This document shows positions 34,669 through 43,395 of a DNA stretch of 64,000 nucleotides, one piece after another. Numbering within the stretch: the first letter of the stretch is position 1; every line of letters starts with the position of its first letter. The stretch covers positions 1 to 64,000 of the forward strand of contig CAJXPQ010000010.1 of NCBI GenBank assembly GCA_913058265.1, given 5' to 3'. The notes under the pieces are model-generated. The model saw only the letters and a program-made list of their open reading frames with translations, ran no database searches and was not told where the DNA came from. The position numbers and the translations under genes are program-made. Source of the stretch: an uncultured Oligoflexia bacterium (lineage in GTDB: Bacteria > Bdellovibrionota > Bacteriovoracia > Bacteriovoracales > Bacteriovoracaceae).

Positions 34669-35804
34669 TTTATTGCACCATGCTCTTCAAGCTTGGTCAT
34701 AACTTGAAAGAGTTCCATACCTTGATGAACCGAGCTTGATGGACATCTATTGATTACGATTCCATCTTCTTCTGCCATAACCTTTGATCTACATGATACT
34801 ATTGGGTCTTTAGGATCAATTGATTTTAAATTATAGAAAGAGGCGAGGGTATCACCTTTTAAATATCTTTGGCCTGGTTCAAAGTGATAGTCTACAAGTC
34901 CACCTTTGGGAGAGTAAATGGTTCTGAAATTTTTAAGTCTACAGGCATGGCTATCTATTTGGTCTGGTGTACCTTCAAGTAGACCCTTGTATTTCATATA
35001 GTTTAAAATACTTTCAACATCTTTTGACGCATTTTGCATGCAAAATGTCTCTTCACTACCAAACTCAAGCGTGAACGATTCGATATCGATACTTATATTC
35101 TTTTTATATTTTTTAAGTGCATCTCTAAGGTGAATCCAAGGCATAAAACACGCCTCATCCATTGCCCCTCCAAACTCGTTAGGTATGACAACAACGTGTC
35201 TGAACTTAAGGTAGTAGGCGACTTGCTCTTGGTACTCGGCCGAGTAAAGATACCTTGTTGCGACTGGACCTGTGTGGAGGTCAAGAATGCCATCTGCTTT
35301 TGAGGCCAATTGTTGAAGTAAAAGATTGAGTTTATTATTTTCCGCAAGTTTTTTAGATTGGATTAAATCTTCTACATATTTTTCAAAAACGATTTCTAAT
35401 TTGGCTTTAAACTTACTACGTATCTCACCCCATGAATAATCTTTGTTCTCTTTTGCAAACTCATCTATGTTAAAATTAGATTCCTTGATGATATCCACAT
35501 AGTTTCGATTCCAATTATGCCCTGTTACAGGATTAAATCTTCCATAAGTATATGTCCCGATTTTATTATTTGTGGCGTAAGGGTTTGCTAGAGGGATAAA
35601 TGTAATACTTCCCTTCATCTTCTGGGAATTTAACAAATCCATTAAGTGAAGGATGACAGCGTTACCTTGAAGCTCGGCACCATGAACAGATGCTTGTATG
35701 TGAATATGTGGTCCTGGACTACCGTGAACTGTATAGGTTTTTAAATTAAGTACTTCACCTGTGGCCAGCTCTTTTATCGGATACTCATTTATGATCCATT
35801 TCAT
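34665..35804 (-). CDS. M14-type deacylase (AstE/AspA-like), candidate succinyl-DAP desuccinylase
   Basis: 379 residues. Zinc ligands of the succinylglutamate desuccinylase/aspartoacylase group are visible: ASVHGAELQGN (His and Glu) and ILDLHTGP (second His). IPLANPYATNNKIG, then RFNPVTGHNWNRNY, is the substrate-binding region. The C-terminal ~110 residues form a beta domain as in AstE-like proteins. It lies in the lysine operon between lysA and the aminotransferase. No DapE (M20 family) gene is here, so this protein may remove succinate from N-succinyl-LL-diaminopimelate. That is inference; other acylated substrates are possible. Confidence 0.8.
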   Translation of the reverse strand: MKWIINEYPIKELATGEVLNLKTYTVHGSPGPHIHIQASVHGAELQGNAVILHLMDLLNSQKMKGSITFIPLANPYATNNKIGTYTYGRFNPVTGHNWNRNYVDIIKESNFNIDEFAKENKDYSWGEIRSKFKAKLEIVFEKYVEDLIQSKKLAENNKLNLLLQQLASKADGILDLHTGPVATRYLYSAEYQEQVAYYLKFRHVVVIPNEFGGAMDEACFMPWIHLRDALKKYKKNISIDIESFTLEFGSEETFCMQNASKDVESILNYMKYKGLLEGTPDQIDSHACRLKNFRTIYSPKGGLVDYHFEPGQRYLKGDTLASFYNLKSIDPKDPIVSCRSKVMAEEDGIVINRCPSSSVHQGMELFQVMTKLEEHGAIK

Positions 35805-37007
35805 TTATATCATCCAGTCGTAAGAAGTTTTTGGAGGTCTAGGTATCATAAGATCGCCATTATAATAGACAACTTCACCCGCAAGACTATGGCAGAGGAA
35901 ATATGGCATCGATTCAGTAAAGCCATAGGCGCCAGTTTTATGAAAACACAGCCAATCTCCAATTTCTATGTTTTTAGGTAAATCAAAATTTCCTAAGTGA
36001 TCTAGGGCAGTACATAAGGGCCCGTGAACTTGGTAATTATTAGTTTGTGAGTTGTTATTGTTAAATGCTTTTGCTGGGAATGCCTGATTTACTAATGCGA
36101 CTCTTGCAATATGATTTATTCCACCTTCACATACTAAGATATCTTGCCCTCGAGCCTTTTTCTTGTCGATTATTTTCGTAAGATAAATACCGCATTCTGC
36201 AACAGTATATCTTCCTAGTTCCATCCAAATTTTGTTAAGCTTATATTTGTTTTTAAGATCTACAAGTATTTTTTGAATATCTTTAAAATCTATGTTTACA
36301 CCTTCAAAGTCATAGTGAACTCCAAGTCCGCCACCAAGATCTAGCACTTCACACTCAATACCGATATCTATTGATAGTTCTAAAACTTTTTCAATTGTTT
36401 TTGTCCAAATACTTTCAAGTTGCCTAAGCTCAAGGATATTACCCCATTGAAAAACATGATAACCACGAATATTTAAATTCGTTAGGTCTTCGAATTGTAA
36501 TTCCTTCCATTCATCAGATGAAATTCCAAAGGGAGTAATATCATCTCCACCCAGAACTGACTTTCCTTTGTCCCATTCAAGCTGCACCCGTAAAAGGCAG
36601 TCAACTTTTTGGTTTAATTCAACTGCAACTTCATTTAGCCAAATAGCTTGACTCTGACTTTCTAGTACAATTGTTTGGACACCACTTTTAACTAAGTGTC
36701 GTAAATAGTCTTTTGATTTTGCTGGGCCTGTGGCCAATACATTTTGCGAGTCAATTCCATTATTAAGAACTTGATGAAGCTCTCCCGTACTTGCCACATC
36801 AATACCAAAACCAAGATTTCTTAAGACTTTTAATATTGCACTTGCAGGGTTTGCTTTACAGGCGTACCAAAGCTTAATGTCTGGATGGAGTCCATCAGAC
36901 ATATATTCTAGATGTGATTTAAGTTTATCTAAATTGTAAAAAAAGAAAGGAGCATCAAAACGCTCTATAACACTTTGAATTTTCTCTAATGTTTTATCTT
37001 CGCTCAT
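35805..37007 (-). CDS. lysA: Diaminopimelate decarboxylase (fold type III)
   Basis: 400 residues. PLP-binding Lys in WYACKANP, then GIDVASTGEL, and the phosphate-binding Gly loop LDLGGGLG. CEGGINHIARVAL and GAYGFTESMPYF are C-terminal active-site blocks. Catalyses meso-diaminopimelate to lysine, last step of the pathway. The sequence is somewhat distant from standard LysA and resembles decarboxylases of the same fold such as BtrK and the exosortase-linked group. Context with lysC, dapB, dapA and dapD decides the call. One base separates it from the next gene. Confidence 0.82.
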   Translation of the reverse strand: MSEDKTLEKIQSVIERFDAPFFFYNLDKLKSHLEYMSDGLHPDIKLWYACKANPASAILKVLRNLGFGIDVASTGELHQVLNNGIDSQNVLATGPAKSKDYLRHLVKSGVQTIVLESQSQAIWLNEVAVELNQKVDCLLRVQLEWDKGKSVLGGDDITPFGISSDEWKELQFEDLTNLNIRGYHVFQWGNILELRQLESIWTKTIEKVLELSIDIGIECEVLDLGGGLGVHYDFEGVNIDFKDIQKILVDLKNKYKLNKIWMELGRYTVAECGIYLTKIIDKKKARGQDILVCEGGINHIARVALVNQAFPAKAFNNNNSQTNNYQVHGPLCTALDHLGNFDLPKNIEIGDWLCFHKTGAYGFTESMPYFLCHSLAGEVVYYNGDLMIPRPPKTSYDWMI

Positions 37008-37008
37008 A

Positions 37009-37761
37009 TTATCTCAAGAAGTCTTCAAGCTGTAGTGATTCATCAGTTTTTGAGTCACGATACTTTACTATGATGGCACAATTTAAACTTAAACCTAGCT
37101 CTTTTGCCCATGGAAGTTTTTCGCTTACTGGTCTTGAGCCAGGGACTACTACGGCACCAGCTGGAATAATACCATCCTTAATAACTGTTTCATTTACAGC
37201 ATCATAAATTGGTGTCCCTTTCGATAAGATCACTCCTGGAGCAACTACAGCGCCCTCGAGTACTTGTATGCCCTCAACAATGGAAGTTCCCGCACCTATG
37301 AAGCAATTATCTTCAATCACGACCGGACTTGCACCAATAGGCTCAAGTACACCACCAATTTGTACGGCAGCTGAGAGATGAACGTTTTTTCCAATTTGTG
37401 CGCATGAGCCAACAAGTGCATGTGAATCAACCATTGAACCAGCATCTACAAATGCACCAACATTTATGTATGCAGGCGGCATAATAATAACACCTTCTGA
37501 AACATACGACCCGCGCCTTACAGATGATCCGCCTGGTACCATTCTTACCCTATCTTCTGGTTTGAACATTCTTGCGGCAAGATTATGCTTATCAACAAAG
37601 CCCTTATGTCCTGTATCTGAAAATTCTTTAAGCTCACCAGCTTTAAATGAGTCAAGTATTGCTTTTTTAACATCTGTATTAGCAACCCATTTACCATCGA
37701 CTTTATTCGCTGCTCTTAGTTCACCAGTTTCTAGTTTATTTAATACTGTTTCCCAATCCAT
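37009..37761 (-). CDS. dapD: Tetrahydrodipicolinate N-succinyltransferase
   Basis: 250 residues with a left-handed beta-helix of hexapeptide repeats (about 85-210): PPAYINVGAFVDAGSMVDSH, then ALVGSCAQIGKNVHLSAAVQ and IGGVLEP, the classical DapD core. The N-terminal helical domain carries FKPEDRVRMVPGGSSVRRG. Transfers succinyl from succinyl-CoA to tetrahydrodipicolinate, which shows that this organism uses the succinylase branch. Fourth gene of the lysine operon. Shorter than E. coli DapD (274), mainly at the N-terminus. Confidence 0.93.
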   Translation of the reverse strand: MDWETVLNKLETGELRAANKVDGKWVANTDVKKAILDSFKAGELKEFSDTGHKGFVDKHNLAARMFKPEDRVRMVPGGSSVRRGSYVSEGVIIMPPAYINVGAFVDAGSMVDSHALVGSCAQIGKNVHLSAAVQIGGVLEPIGASPVVIEDNCFIGAGTSIVEGIQVLEGAVVAPGVILSKGTPIYDAVNETVIKDGIIPAGAVVVPGSRPVSEKLPWAKELGLSLNCAIIVKYRDSKTDESLQLEDFLR

Positions 37762-37772
37762 TTTATATATCC

Positions 37773-38654
37773 TTATTTTTGGTCTTCAAACCATGTTCTT
37801 ATATTGTTACTTGATTGTACTAAAAGATTTAGATCTTTCAAATCAGTTGCATCCAGGGGAGGCATCATTGTTCCGTGAGTAATTCTGCCTTCATTACATA
37901 GCAATGCTTTGGCAGGTATCGGATTTGAGGCAATAAATAGTGAGTTGGCCGCATTCGTCCACACCATTTTTGCATCAAAGGTTTTGTTTAGGCATTGTTT
38001 AACATAGAGATATGTTTCAGCTGGCCATGTATTTGATGCTACAGAAATAAGTCCGCAGGCACCTTTCGCTGTAAATTCTGGAAGTAGGCCGTCATCACCG
38101 CAATAAACAGGTTTGTCTCCAGAAGCATCAATATATTTCTTCATTGTATTAGCACTTCCGCTGGCCTCTTTAATTCCCCAATAGTTTTTATGATTTGAAA
38201 GTTTTTTTACCGCAGAAAAGCTTAGGTCTTTGCCGGCCCTGCCAGGAACATTATAAAGCATGACTGGTTTTGTGACTGAATCCATAAGAGATTCAAACCA
38301 AGTAATTTGACCGTTATCATTTGGCTTTGCGTAGATTGGTGTCACCATTAAATAGGCATTAATATTCATACTCTCTAGCCAGCGAGTCCACTCAAGTTGA
38401 GCCGATAAAAGATGTCCACCAACTCCTACCATTATGGGGGACTTGGGTTGCATATTTATAACGAACTCAACGATGCTTTTTCTGGTATCTAAATCAAGAT
38501 TTAATGCTTCACCCGTACTTCCTAGTATAAGAAGAGCATTACCAGCATCATCTTGCTCTTTAACAATTTTTTCAAGAGAGTTGAAGTCTACTTGAAGACC
38601 TGGAGTCAGTGGAGTGATAAGTGCTGTCCATAAAGAGTAGTCATTTAAGTTCAT
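37773..38654 (-). CDS. dapA: 4-hydroxy-tetrahydrodipicolinate synthase
   Basis: 293 residues, (beta/alpha)8 aldolase of the DapA/NAL family. ILGSTGEALNLD is the pyruvate/carboxylate site, VMLYNVPGRAG carries the catalytic Tyr and YWGIKEASGS the Schiff-base Lys. Condenses pyruvate with aspartate semialdehyde. Gap of 9 bases to dapB upstream and 11 to dapD downstream. Length usual. Confidence 0.94.
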   Translation of the reverse strand: MNLNDYSLWTALITPLTPGLQVDFNSLEKIVKEQDDAGNALLILGSTGEALNLDLDTRKSIVEFVINMQPKSPIMVGVGGHLLSAQLEWTRWLESMNINAYLMVTPIYAKPNDNGQITWFESLMDSVTKPVMLYNVPGRAGKDLSFSAVKKLSNHKNYWGIKEASGSANTMKKYIDASGDKPVYCGDDGLLPEFTAKGACGLISVASNTWPAETYLYVKQCLNKTFDAKMVWTNAANSLFIASNPIPAKALLCNEGRITHGTMMPPLDATDLKDLNLLVQSSNNIRTWFEDQK

Positions 38655-38663
38655 CTTTTGCCT

Positions 38664-39326
38664 TTATATTTTTAAGTGATTATTTACAATGGTACTGAAG
38701 TCATTAAGTCCACTCGGGACCATATTTTTAAAAGCTTTCTCTGCTGCCCATAAAGCACCTTTTGCAAATATGGCGCGATCAATTGCTTCATGTGTGATTT
38801 TTATTTTTTCCACAGGTGATTCCATTAGAAGGTGATGGTACCCAACAACGTCCCCAGTTCTTTCAGCTGTGATTTCTGCATTGGTACCTAGCCACTTCTC
38901 CCAAGAGAGTGCTGTACCGCTCGGAGAATCAACTTTCATAGTATGATGAATATCGTGTATTGAGAACTGAGCGTCAGGGTAAAGATCTCTTGCTTTTGAT
39001 AAAGTCTCAATCATGTTTTTTACAATATTCATGCCCAAGGAAAAATTATGCGCTCGGACCCAAACGAGCTTTTTGTCATTGATTTCTTTAATCCACTCAT
39101 CTTTCCACTCAAAACCAGTGGACCCAGTGATAACTGGAATTTTAGCTTCAATAAGCATAGGTATATAATCTACAAATATGTCACCAGGAAGAAAGGATAT
39201 GATTATGTCACAAGTCTTAAGTCCTTCAATTGTAGCTTGATTCGCACTATTAAAAATTGTCGTGTCGCGATGTAGTTCACTAACTTTAGCACCAGTTTTT
39301 CCAGCACCTATAAGAGCTATTTTCAT
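38664..39326 (-). CDS. dapB: 4-hydroxy-tetrahydrodipicolinate reductase (short form)
   Basis: 220 residues, shorter than the ~270 of E. coli. N-terminal Rossmann start KIALIGAGKTGAKV lacks part of the usual fold; then GSTGF, and the catalytic block HDIHHTMKVDSPSGTAL with HH-x2-K-x-DSPSGTA intact. Reduces the DapA product with NAD(P)H. Three bases separate it from lysC. The missing ~50 residues come from the nucleotide-binding half, similar to compact DapB seen in some other bacteria. Confidence 0.9.
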   Translation of the reverse strand: MKIALIGAGKTGAKVSELHRDTTIFNSANQATIEGLKTCDIIISFLPGDIFVDYIPMLIEAKIPVITGSTGFEWKDEWIKEINDKKLVWVRAHNFSLGMNIVKNMIETLSKARDLYPDAQFSIHDIHHTMKVDSPSGTALSWEKWLGTNAEITAERTGDVVGYHHLLMESPVEKIKITHEAIDRAIFAKGALWAAEKAFKNMVPSGLNDFSTIVNNHLKI

Positions 39327-39329
39327 TTT

Positions 39330-40673
39330 TTAACCTATGAACTCTGCATGCAGATTTGTTATGGCCTTTTCGCCGTCCTTGTCATTAACAAGTATATTAA
39401 AATTATATGCCGAGGCGCCGAGACAGAGCATGCGAACGTTTATATCTTCAATGTTTGCGAATATCTTTTTTGCCAAACCTGGCTTTTCTAGCATCTGATT
39501 TCCTATCAGCGAAATAAGAGTGAAACCAATCTCTGATTTCACATCACCAATTTTAGATAAATCTTTTAGAAGCTTTTTGTTCTCTAAGGTGTCCTTATCT
39601 ACAGTGACGGCAACTGATATCTCTGAGGTAGTTACACAGTCGACACTGACTTCATATCTTGTAAATGTATCAAATATTCTTCCCATAAACCCATAAGCGT
39701 TTAACATTTTTGGCGTGGATATAGTAAGAAGGGCCTGACCATCTCTTTTAGCTATCGCTCTAATTAAAGGTTTATCTTCTACAGACTCTTTGATCCAAGT
39801 ACCTTTCTCATCTTTGGCATAACTGGAGCCTACAAATACGGGGATCCCAGATCGCATCGCAGGGACAAGGGTAGTGGGGTGTAGAATCTTGGCACCATAT
39901 TGCGCCATCTCACTTGCTTCATCATAACTAATTTCATGAATTGGCTTTGCTGTTTTACAGATTCTTGGGTCAGTTGTAGCTATACCAGCGACATCGGTCC
40001 AAATTTGTAGAACATTTGCTCCTACACCTTCTGCAAATAATGCTGCTGAGTAATCAGAGCCGCCACGTCCTAGAGTTGTTGTTGACCCATGCTCATCAGA
40101 CCCAATATAGCCCTGTCCAACATAGGCTATTTTATCAGAAAAATTAAAATATTTACTACTTTCAATTTTTATTGATTCCAAATCAGGCTTGGCCTTACCA
40201 TGTGTTGAATCTGTTTTTAAAATATTTCGAGAATCAAACAGTTCGATTTGTCTTTCTGGCCACTCCATTTTCATCGCCTCAGTGAACAAGACTGATGAGA
40301 CTCTCTCTCCAAAACTAACAACACGATCTTTTGCTTTTTCAGAACATTCATTGAGAAGATAGATCCCACGGATAAGTGTTTCGAGATTATTTACAAGCTC
40401 TCTTAGTTTTTCACCAGCAAGATTATCTTTAGTTAAATTTTGTAGTATATCAAAGTGTTTTTCTCGAATGGTAAAAAGGCTCTTTTCACATTCATTCCAT
40501 TTACCTTCGACTGATTTTTCAATAAGTCCGTGTAGTAGGTCGGTCGTTCCATATGTTGCAGAAACTAATGTTATATCCGCTTTATGCTCTTTTGAGATTC
40601 GGGCAGATCTAAGCATCGCCTCATGATCTTTCATTGAGCTTCCGCCAAACTTCGATACTTTAATTTCAGACAT
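39330..40673 (-). CDS. lysC: Lysine-type aspartate kinase
   Basis: 447 residues, close to E. coli LysC (449). N-terminal kinase domain starts VSKFGGSSMKD; TTLGRGGSDYSAAL is the ATP/aspartate site. Two ACT domains follow (about 300-445), where lysine binds for feedback. First enzyme of the aspartate pathway, first gene of the lysine operon, directly behind the lysine riboswitch (57 bases between terminator hairpin and ATG). Control is thus double: riboswitch on expression and ACT domains on activity. Confidence 0.94.
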   Translation of the reverse strand: MSEIKVSKFGGSSMKDHEAMLRSARISKEHKADITLVSATYGTTDLLHGLIEKSVEGKWNECEKSLFTIREKHFDILQNLTKDNLAGEKLRELVNNLETLIRGIYLLNECSEKAKDRVVSFGERVSSVLFTEAMKMEWPERQIELFDSRNILKTDSTHGKAKPDLESIKIESSKYFNFSDKIAYVGQGYIGSDEHGSTTTLGRGGSDYSAALFAEGVGANVLQIWTDVAGIATTDPRICKTAKPIHEISYDEASEMAQYGAKILHPTTLVPAMRSGIPVFVGSSYAKDEKGTWIKESVEDKPLIRAIAKRDGQALLTISTPKMLNAYGFMGRIFDTFTRYEVSVDCVTTSEISVAVTVDKDTLENKKLLKDLSKIGDVKSEIGFTLISLIGNQMLEKPGLAKKIFANIEDINVRMLCLGASAYNFNILVNDKDGEKAITNLHAEFIG

Positions 40674-40730
40674 AGTAATCCCTTAAACATAACTTTTAGT
40701 AATAATATTAAATGCTAGAAAGAGTCTTTT

Positions 40731-40920
40731 GAAAAGCCAGGATTCTGACTTTGCATCAAAGCACCCCATAAAGTTTTACCTTTATGACAGTAAGCAGCGT
40801 CAAACTGACTTACCAGCTACAATATTCCCATTATTGTCGCTTCGGCGTTAACTTCCTGGTCCTAGTTCAAAGATTTGGGATCTCCCTAGACTTACTCAGT
40901 AACGCACCTCTTTTTGCACC
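40731..40920 (-). promoter_or_regulatory. Lysine riboswitch with transcription attenuator
   Basis: Minus-strand leader of lysC. Conserved lysine-aptamer blocks are visible in order: AGAGGTGCG, GAGTA, AACGCCGAAGC, GCTGG, and the closing GGGGTGCTTT. P1 can form between GCAAAAAG at the 5' end (about 40917) and CTTTGATGC at the 3' end (about 40750). Immediately after comes a terminator hairpin, AAAGTCAG-AATC-CTGGCTTTTC (40731-40752), whose 5' arm overlaps the P1 3' strand region. Lysine binding should favour this terminator and switch the operon off. Confidence 0.92.
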
Positions 40921-41009
40921 TAATTAGTCTATGGGAGTGACCCCGAATTTACAAGTTTACATTTCACTTATTTCAATAAAAGATATTCTAAATCTAAAAG
41001 GAATTAAGT
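40921..41009. promoter_or_regulatory. Divergent promoter region between lysC leader and asd
   Basis: Short AT-rich spacer that must hold promoters for both directions. On the minus strand TTGAAA, 17 bases, TGTAAA fits weakly as -35/-10. RBS AAGGAATT precedes asd. No repeat or operator is evident. Confidence 0.35.
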
Positions 41010-42116
41010 ATGAAAAAAGTTGGAATTATTGGTTGGCGCGGTATGGTAGGCTCTGTTCTTATGGAGAGAATGGAAAATGAAAAGGACTTTGATAAAGTTC
41101 AATCGTATCTTTTTTCTACGTCTTTAAAAGGTAATAAAGCACCTATTTATAATAATTGTCACGAACTTGTTCTTGATTCAAATTCAATTGATGAGCTTAC
41201 TGAGATGGATATTATTATCACTTGTCAGGGGGGAGATTTTACCAATGAGATGCACCCCGCTTTACGTACTTCTGGTTGGACAGGTATTTGGATTGATGCT
41301 GCTTCATCTTTAAGGATGAACGAAAAATCAATTATTGTTCTTGATCCTTTAAATAAAAATAAAATAACTGAAGGGCTTAATTCTGGAGTTAAAGATTATA
41401 TTGGTGGGAATTGTACAGTTTCTCTTATGTTAATGGGATTAGGTGGCTTATTTAAAGAAGGAATTGTGGAGTGGATGACAAGTATGACTTATCAGGCAGC
41501 TTCAGGTGCAGGTGCAAAAAATATGATCGAGCTCTTGGATCAGATGAATTATTTTGGGACTGAATTTGATACATATAGATTAAATAACCCAGGTACTACG
41601 GCGCTTGAATATGAAAAGCTTATGACAGAAAAAATGTCTGATCCTAAGTTTCCAAGAGATAACTTTGGTTATCCTTTAGGGCTTTCTTTGCTTCCTTGGA
41701 TTGATACAAAAGTTGAAAACGGTCAATCAAGAGAGGAGTGGAAGGCTCAAGTTGAGGCAAATAAAATTCTTGGTTCCGAGGAGATTATCCCCATTGATGG
41801 TACTTGCGTAAGGGTGGCAAGTTTAAGATGTCACTCTCAAGCCTTCACAATAAAACTTAAAAAATCAGTCGATATTGCTACGATTGAATCCTTAATAACA
41901 GAATCTAATGAATGGGTGGATTTTGTTCCCAATGATAAAGATTCTACTCTTGATCGCTTAACTCCTGCTAGTGTCAGCGGTACCCTGAAGATTCCTGTGG
42001 GTAGGGTAAGAAAGATGACTCTCGGTGATAACTACTTAAATGCCTTTAGTATTGGGGATCAGTTACTCTGGGGAGCTGCTGAGCCTTTGAGACGTACTTT
42101 ATTGATGGCCTTATAG
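41010..42116 (+). CDS. asd: Aspartate-semialdehyde dehydrogenase
   Basis: 368 residues, E. coli-type Asd. VGIIGWRGMVGSVL binds NADP; GGNCTVSLMLMGLGGLF carries the catalytic Cys; TYQAASGAGAKNM and RVASLRCHSQAFTIKL (catalytic His) follow. Makes aspartate semialdehyde for lysine, diaminopimelate, threonine and methionine. Transcribed away from the lysine operon, so it escapes the riboswitch, which makes sense as the product is shared with other pathways. Confidence 0.95.
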   Translation: MKKVGIIGWRGMVGSVLMERMENEKDFDKVQSYLFSTSLKGNKAPIYNNCHELVLDSNSIDELTEMDIIITCQGGDFTNEMHPALRTSGWTGIWIDAASSLRMNEKSIIVLDPLNKNKITEGLNSGVKDYIGGNCTVSLMLMGLGGLFKEGIVEWMTSMTYQAASGAGAKNMIELLDQMNYFGTEFDTYRLNNPGTTALEYEKLMTEKMSDPKFPRDNFGYPLGLSLLPWIDTKVENGQSREEWKAQVEANKILGSEEIIPIDGTCVRVASLRCHSQAFTIKLKKSVDIATIESLITESNEWVDFVPNDKDSTLDRLTPASVSGTLKIPVGRVRKMTLGDNYLNAFSIGDQLLWGAAEPLRRTLLMAL

Positions 42117-42209
42117 TTAATTCAAACAGATAGCAGTCTATATATATTTCATAACGCATTGAATTATTCGTAGTTTGGGGTAAGTTGTCCACTCTATAAG
42201 GGGATTTAT

Positions 42210-43325
42210 ATGAATTATGTTGTACTAATTGGCCTGCTATATTCAGTGACTGCTACTGCTACTGACATGGACACTAGAATTAAGGCCAAATATTCAGAGC
42301 TTCATAAAAATGCTAAAACCTTTTGTGACTTTACGGGAGATCCTGTTTCAAATCGTATTGAACATCTTTCATACAAAGTTAATCCCAAGAAATCCATTGT
42401 TACGCAATTACTAATTGATGGTATCCCCGCAACTATAACGATCCTTCCGAAGAGCAAAAAAGGCGAGGCCGTTCTCTCAATTGATGGTAAAAGTATTAGT
42501 GCAAGTATTAAAAGATCAAATAAATTAAAATTCAATTTAAGAGAGCTTAATGCTGATTTCATTGTCAAGCATGACCTGAGACGTTTGAATTGCTTCGTGG
42601 ATATTGCGGTGGCGGATACTTTTGAGCTTACTTATACTGAAACTCATATTAATGTTCACCCTCACGCAAACTATGACTACAGAGGTCTTACGTCAGTTAA
42701 TGTTCAAAATTTTATGGAGATTTTTCCCGAGAGATCTTTAGTTTTACTAGATGATAGTAATGGTAAAGCAGTAGGTTATAATTTACCAAATTTCATTAAT
42801 TTTGGTGGGGATCATTTTTCTGTAAAGAAATTTCCTAATCCTTCTTTTGAAATTCCTGAAAATATAAAAATGATTGTTGCACCCGCCGGTCACAATAGAT
42901 TTAAAGTCATTCATCCAGAAACAACAATCCATTATACCGGTGGAAACCATAATTACTGCATGCTTAATAATACGAGAAGAATTATGGACGGCTTTTTTCA
43001 TAATGATGATGCTAAGGTCTTAAGTTTTATTTTCTATACTGACTCTATAGTGGCGCAAAGAAAGGGCGTCATCTCTGGTAAGCCGGCCATTCCATTTAAT
43101 ATTTTCAAGATACAAAAAAAATATGTTCTCTCCGAAATATTTGAAGCTATGAGCTCAGAAGAAGTGGCAACCTACAAAAATTTCTTTAAAAACTTCTATG
43201 CGAGAGATTTGAAAGGCTTTAGGCACCAATACTTTAAAACTCTAACTATAAACTATGAGGGTGAGCGGATAGTACTTACCGGTTCTGGTGAGAGAGAGCT
43301 TACTATCAATTTTAAATACAAATAA
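42210..43325 (+). CDS. Exported protein of unknown function
   Basis: 371 residues with signal peptide (cleavage near residue 17, TATATD). The mature part has a beta-rich N-terminal half and a C-terminal half with several His/Asn-rich stretches (HINVHPHANYDYRGL, IHYTGGNHNYCML). RBS AAGGGG at good spacing. I do not recognise it. The His-rich block could be a metal site. Followed after 70 bases by a beta-barrel gene on the same strand, so the pair may act at the outer membrane. Confidence 0.7.
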   Translation: MNYVVLIGLLYSVTATATDMDTRIKAKYSELHKNAKTFCDFTGDPVSNRIEHLSYKVNPKKSIVTQLLIDGIPATITILPKSKKGEAVLSIDGKSISASIKRSNKLKFNLRELNADFIVKHDLRRLNCFVDIAVADTFELTYTETHINVHPHANYDYRGLTSVNVQNFMEIFPERSLVLLDDSNGKAVGYNLPNFINFGGDHFSVKKFPNPSFEIPENIKMIVAPAGHNRFKVIHPETTIHYTGGNHNYCMLNNTRRIMDGFFHNDDAKVLSFIFYTDSIVAQRKGVISGKPAIPFNIFKIQKKYVLSEIFEAMSSEEVATYKNFFKNFYARDLKGFRHQYFKTLTINYEGERIVLTGSGERELTINFKYK

Positions 43326-43395
43326 TGTAATTTACTCCAGTAATAAAACCTACAAATTTTCTAAAAACTTCATATAATATCATTGAGGTATATAT

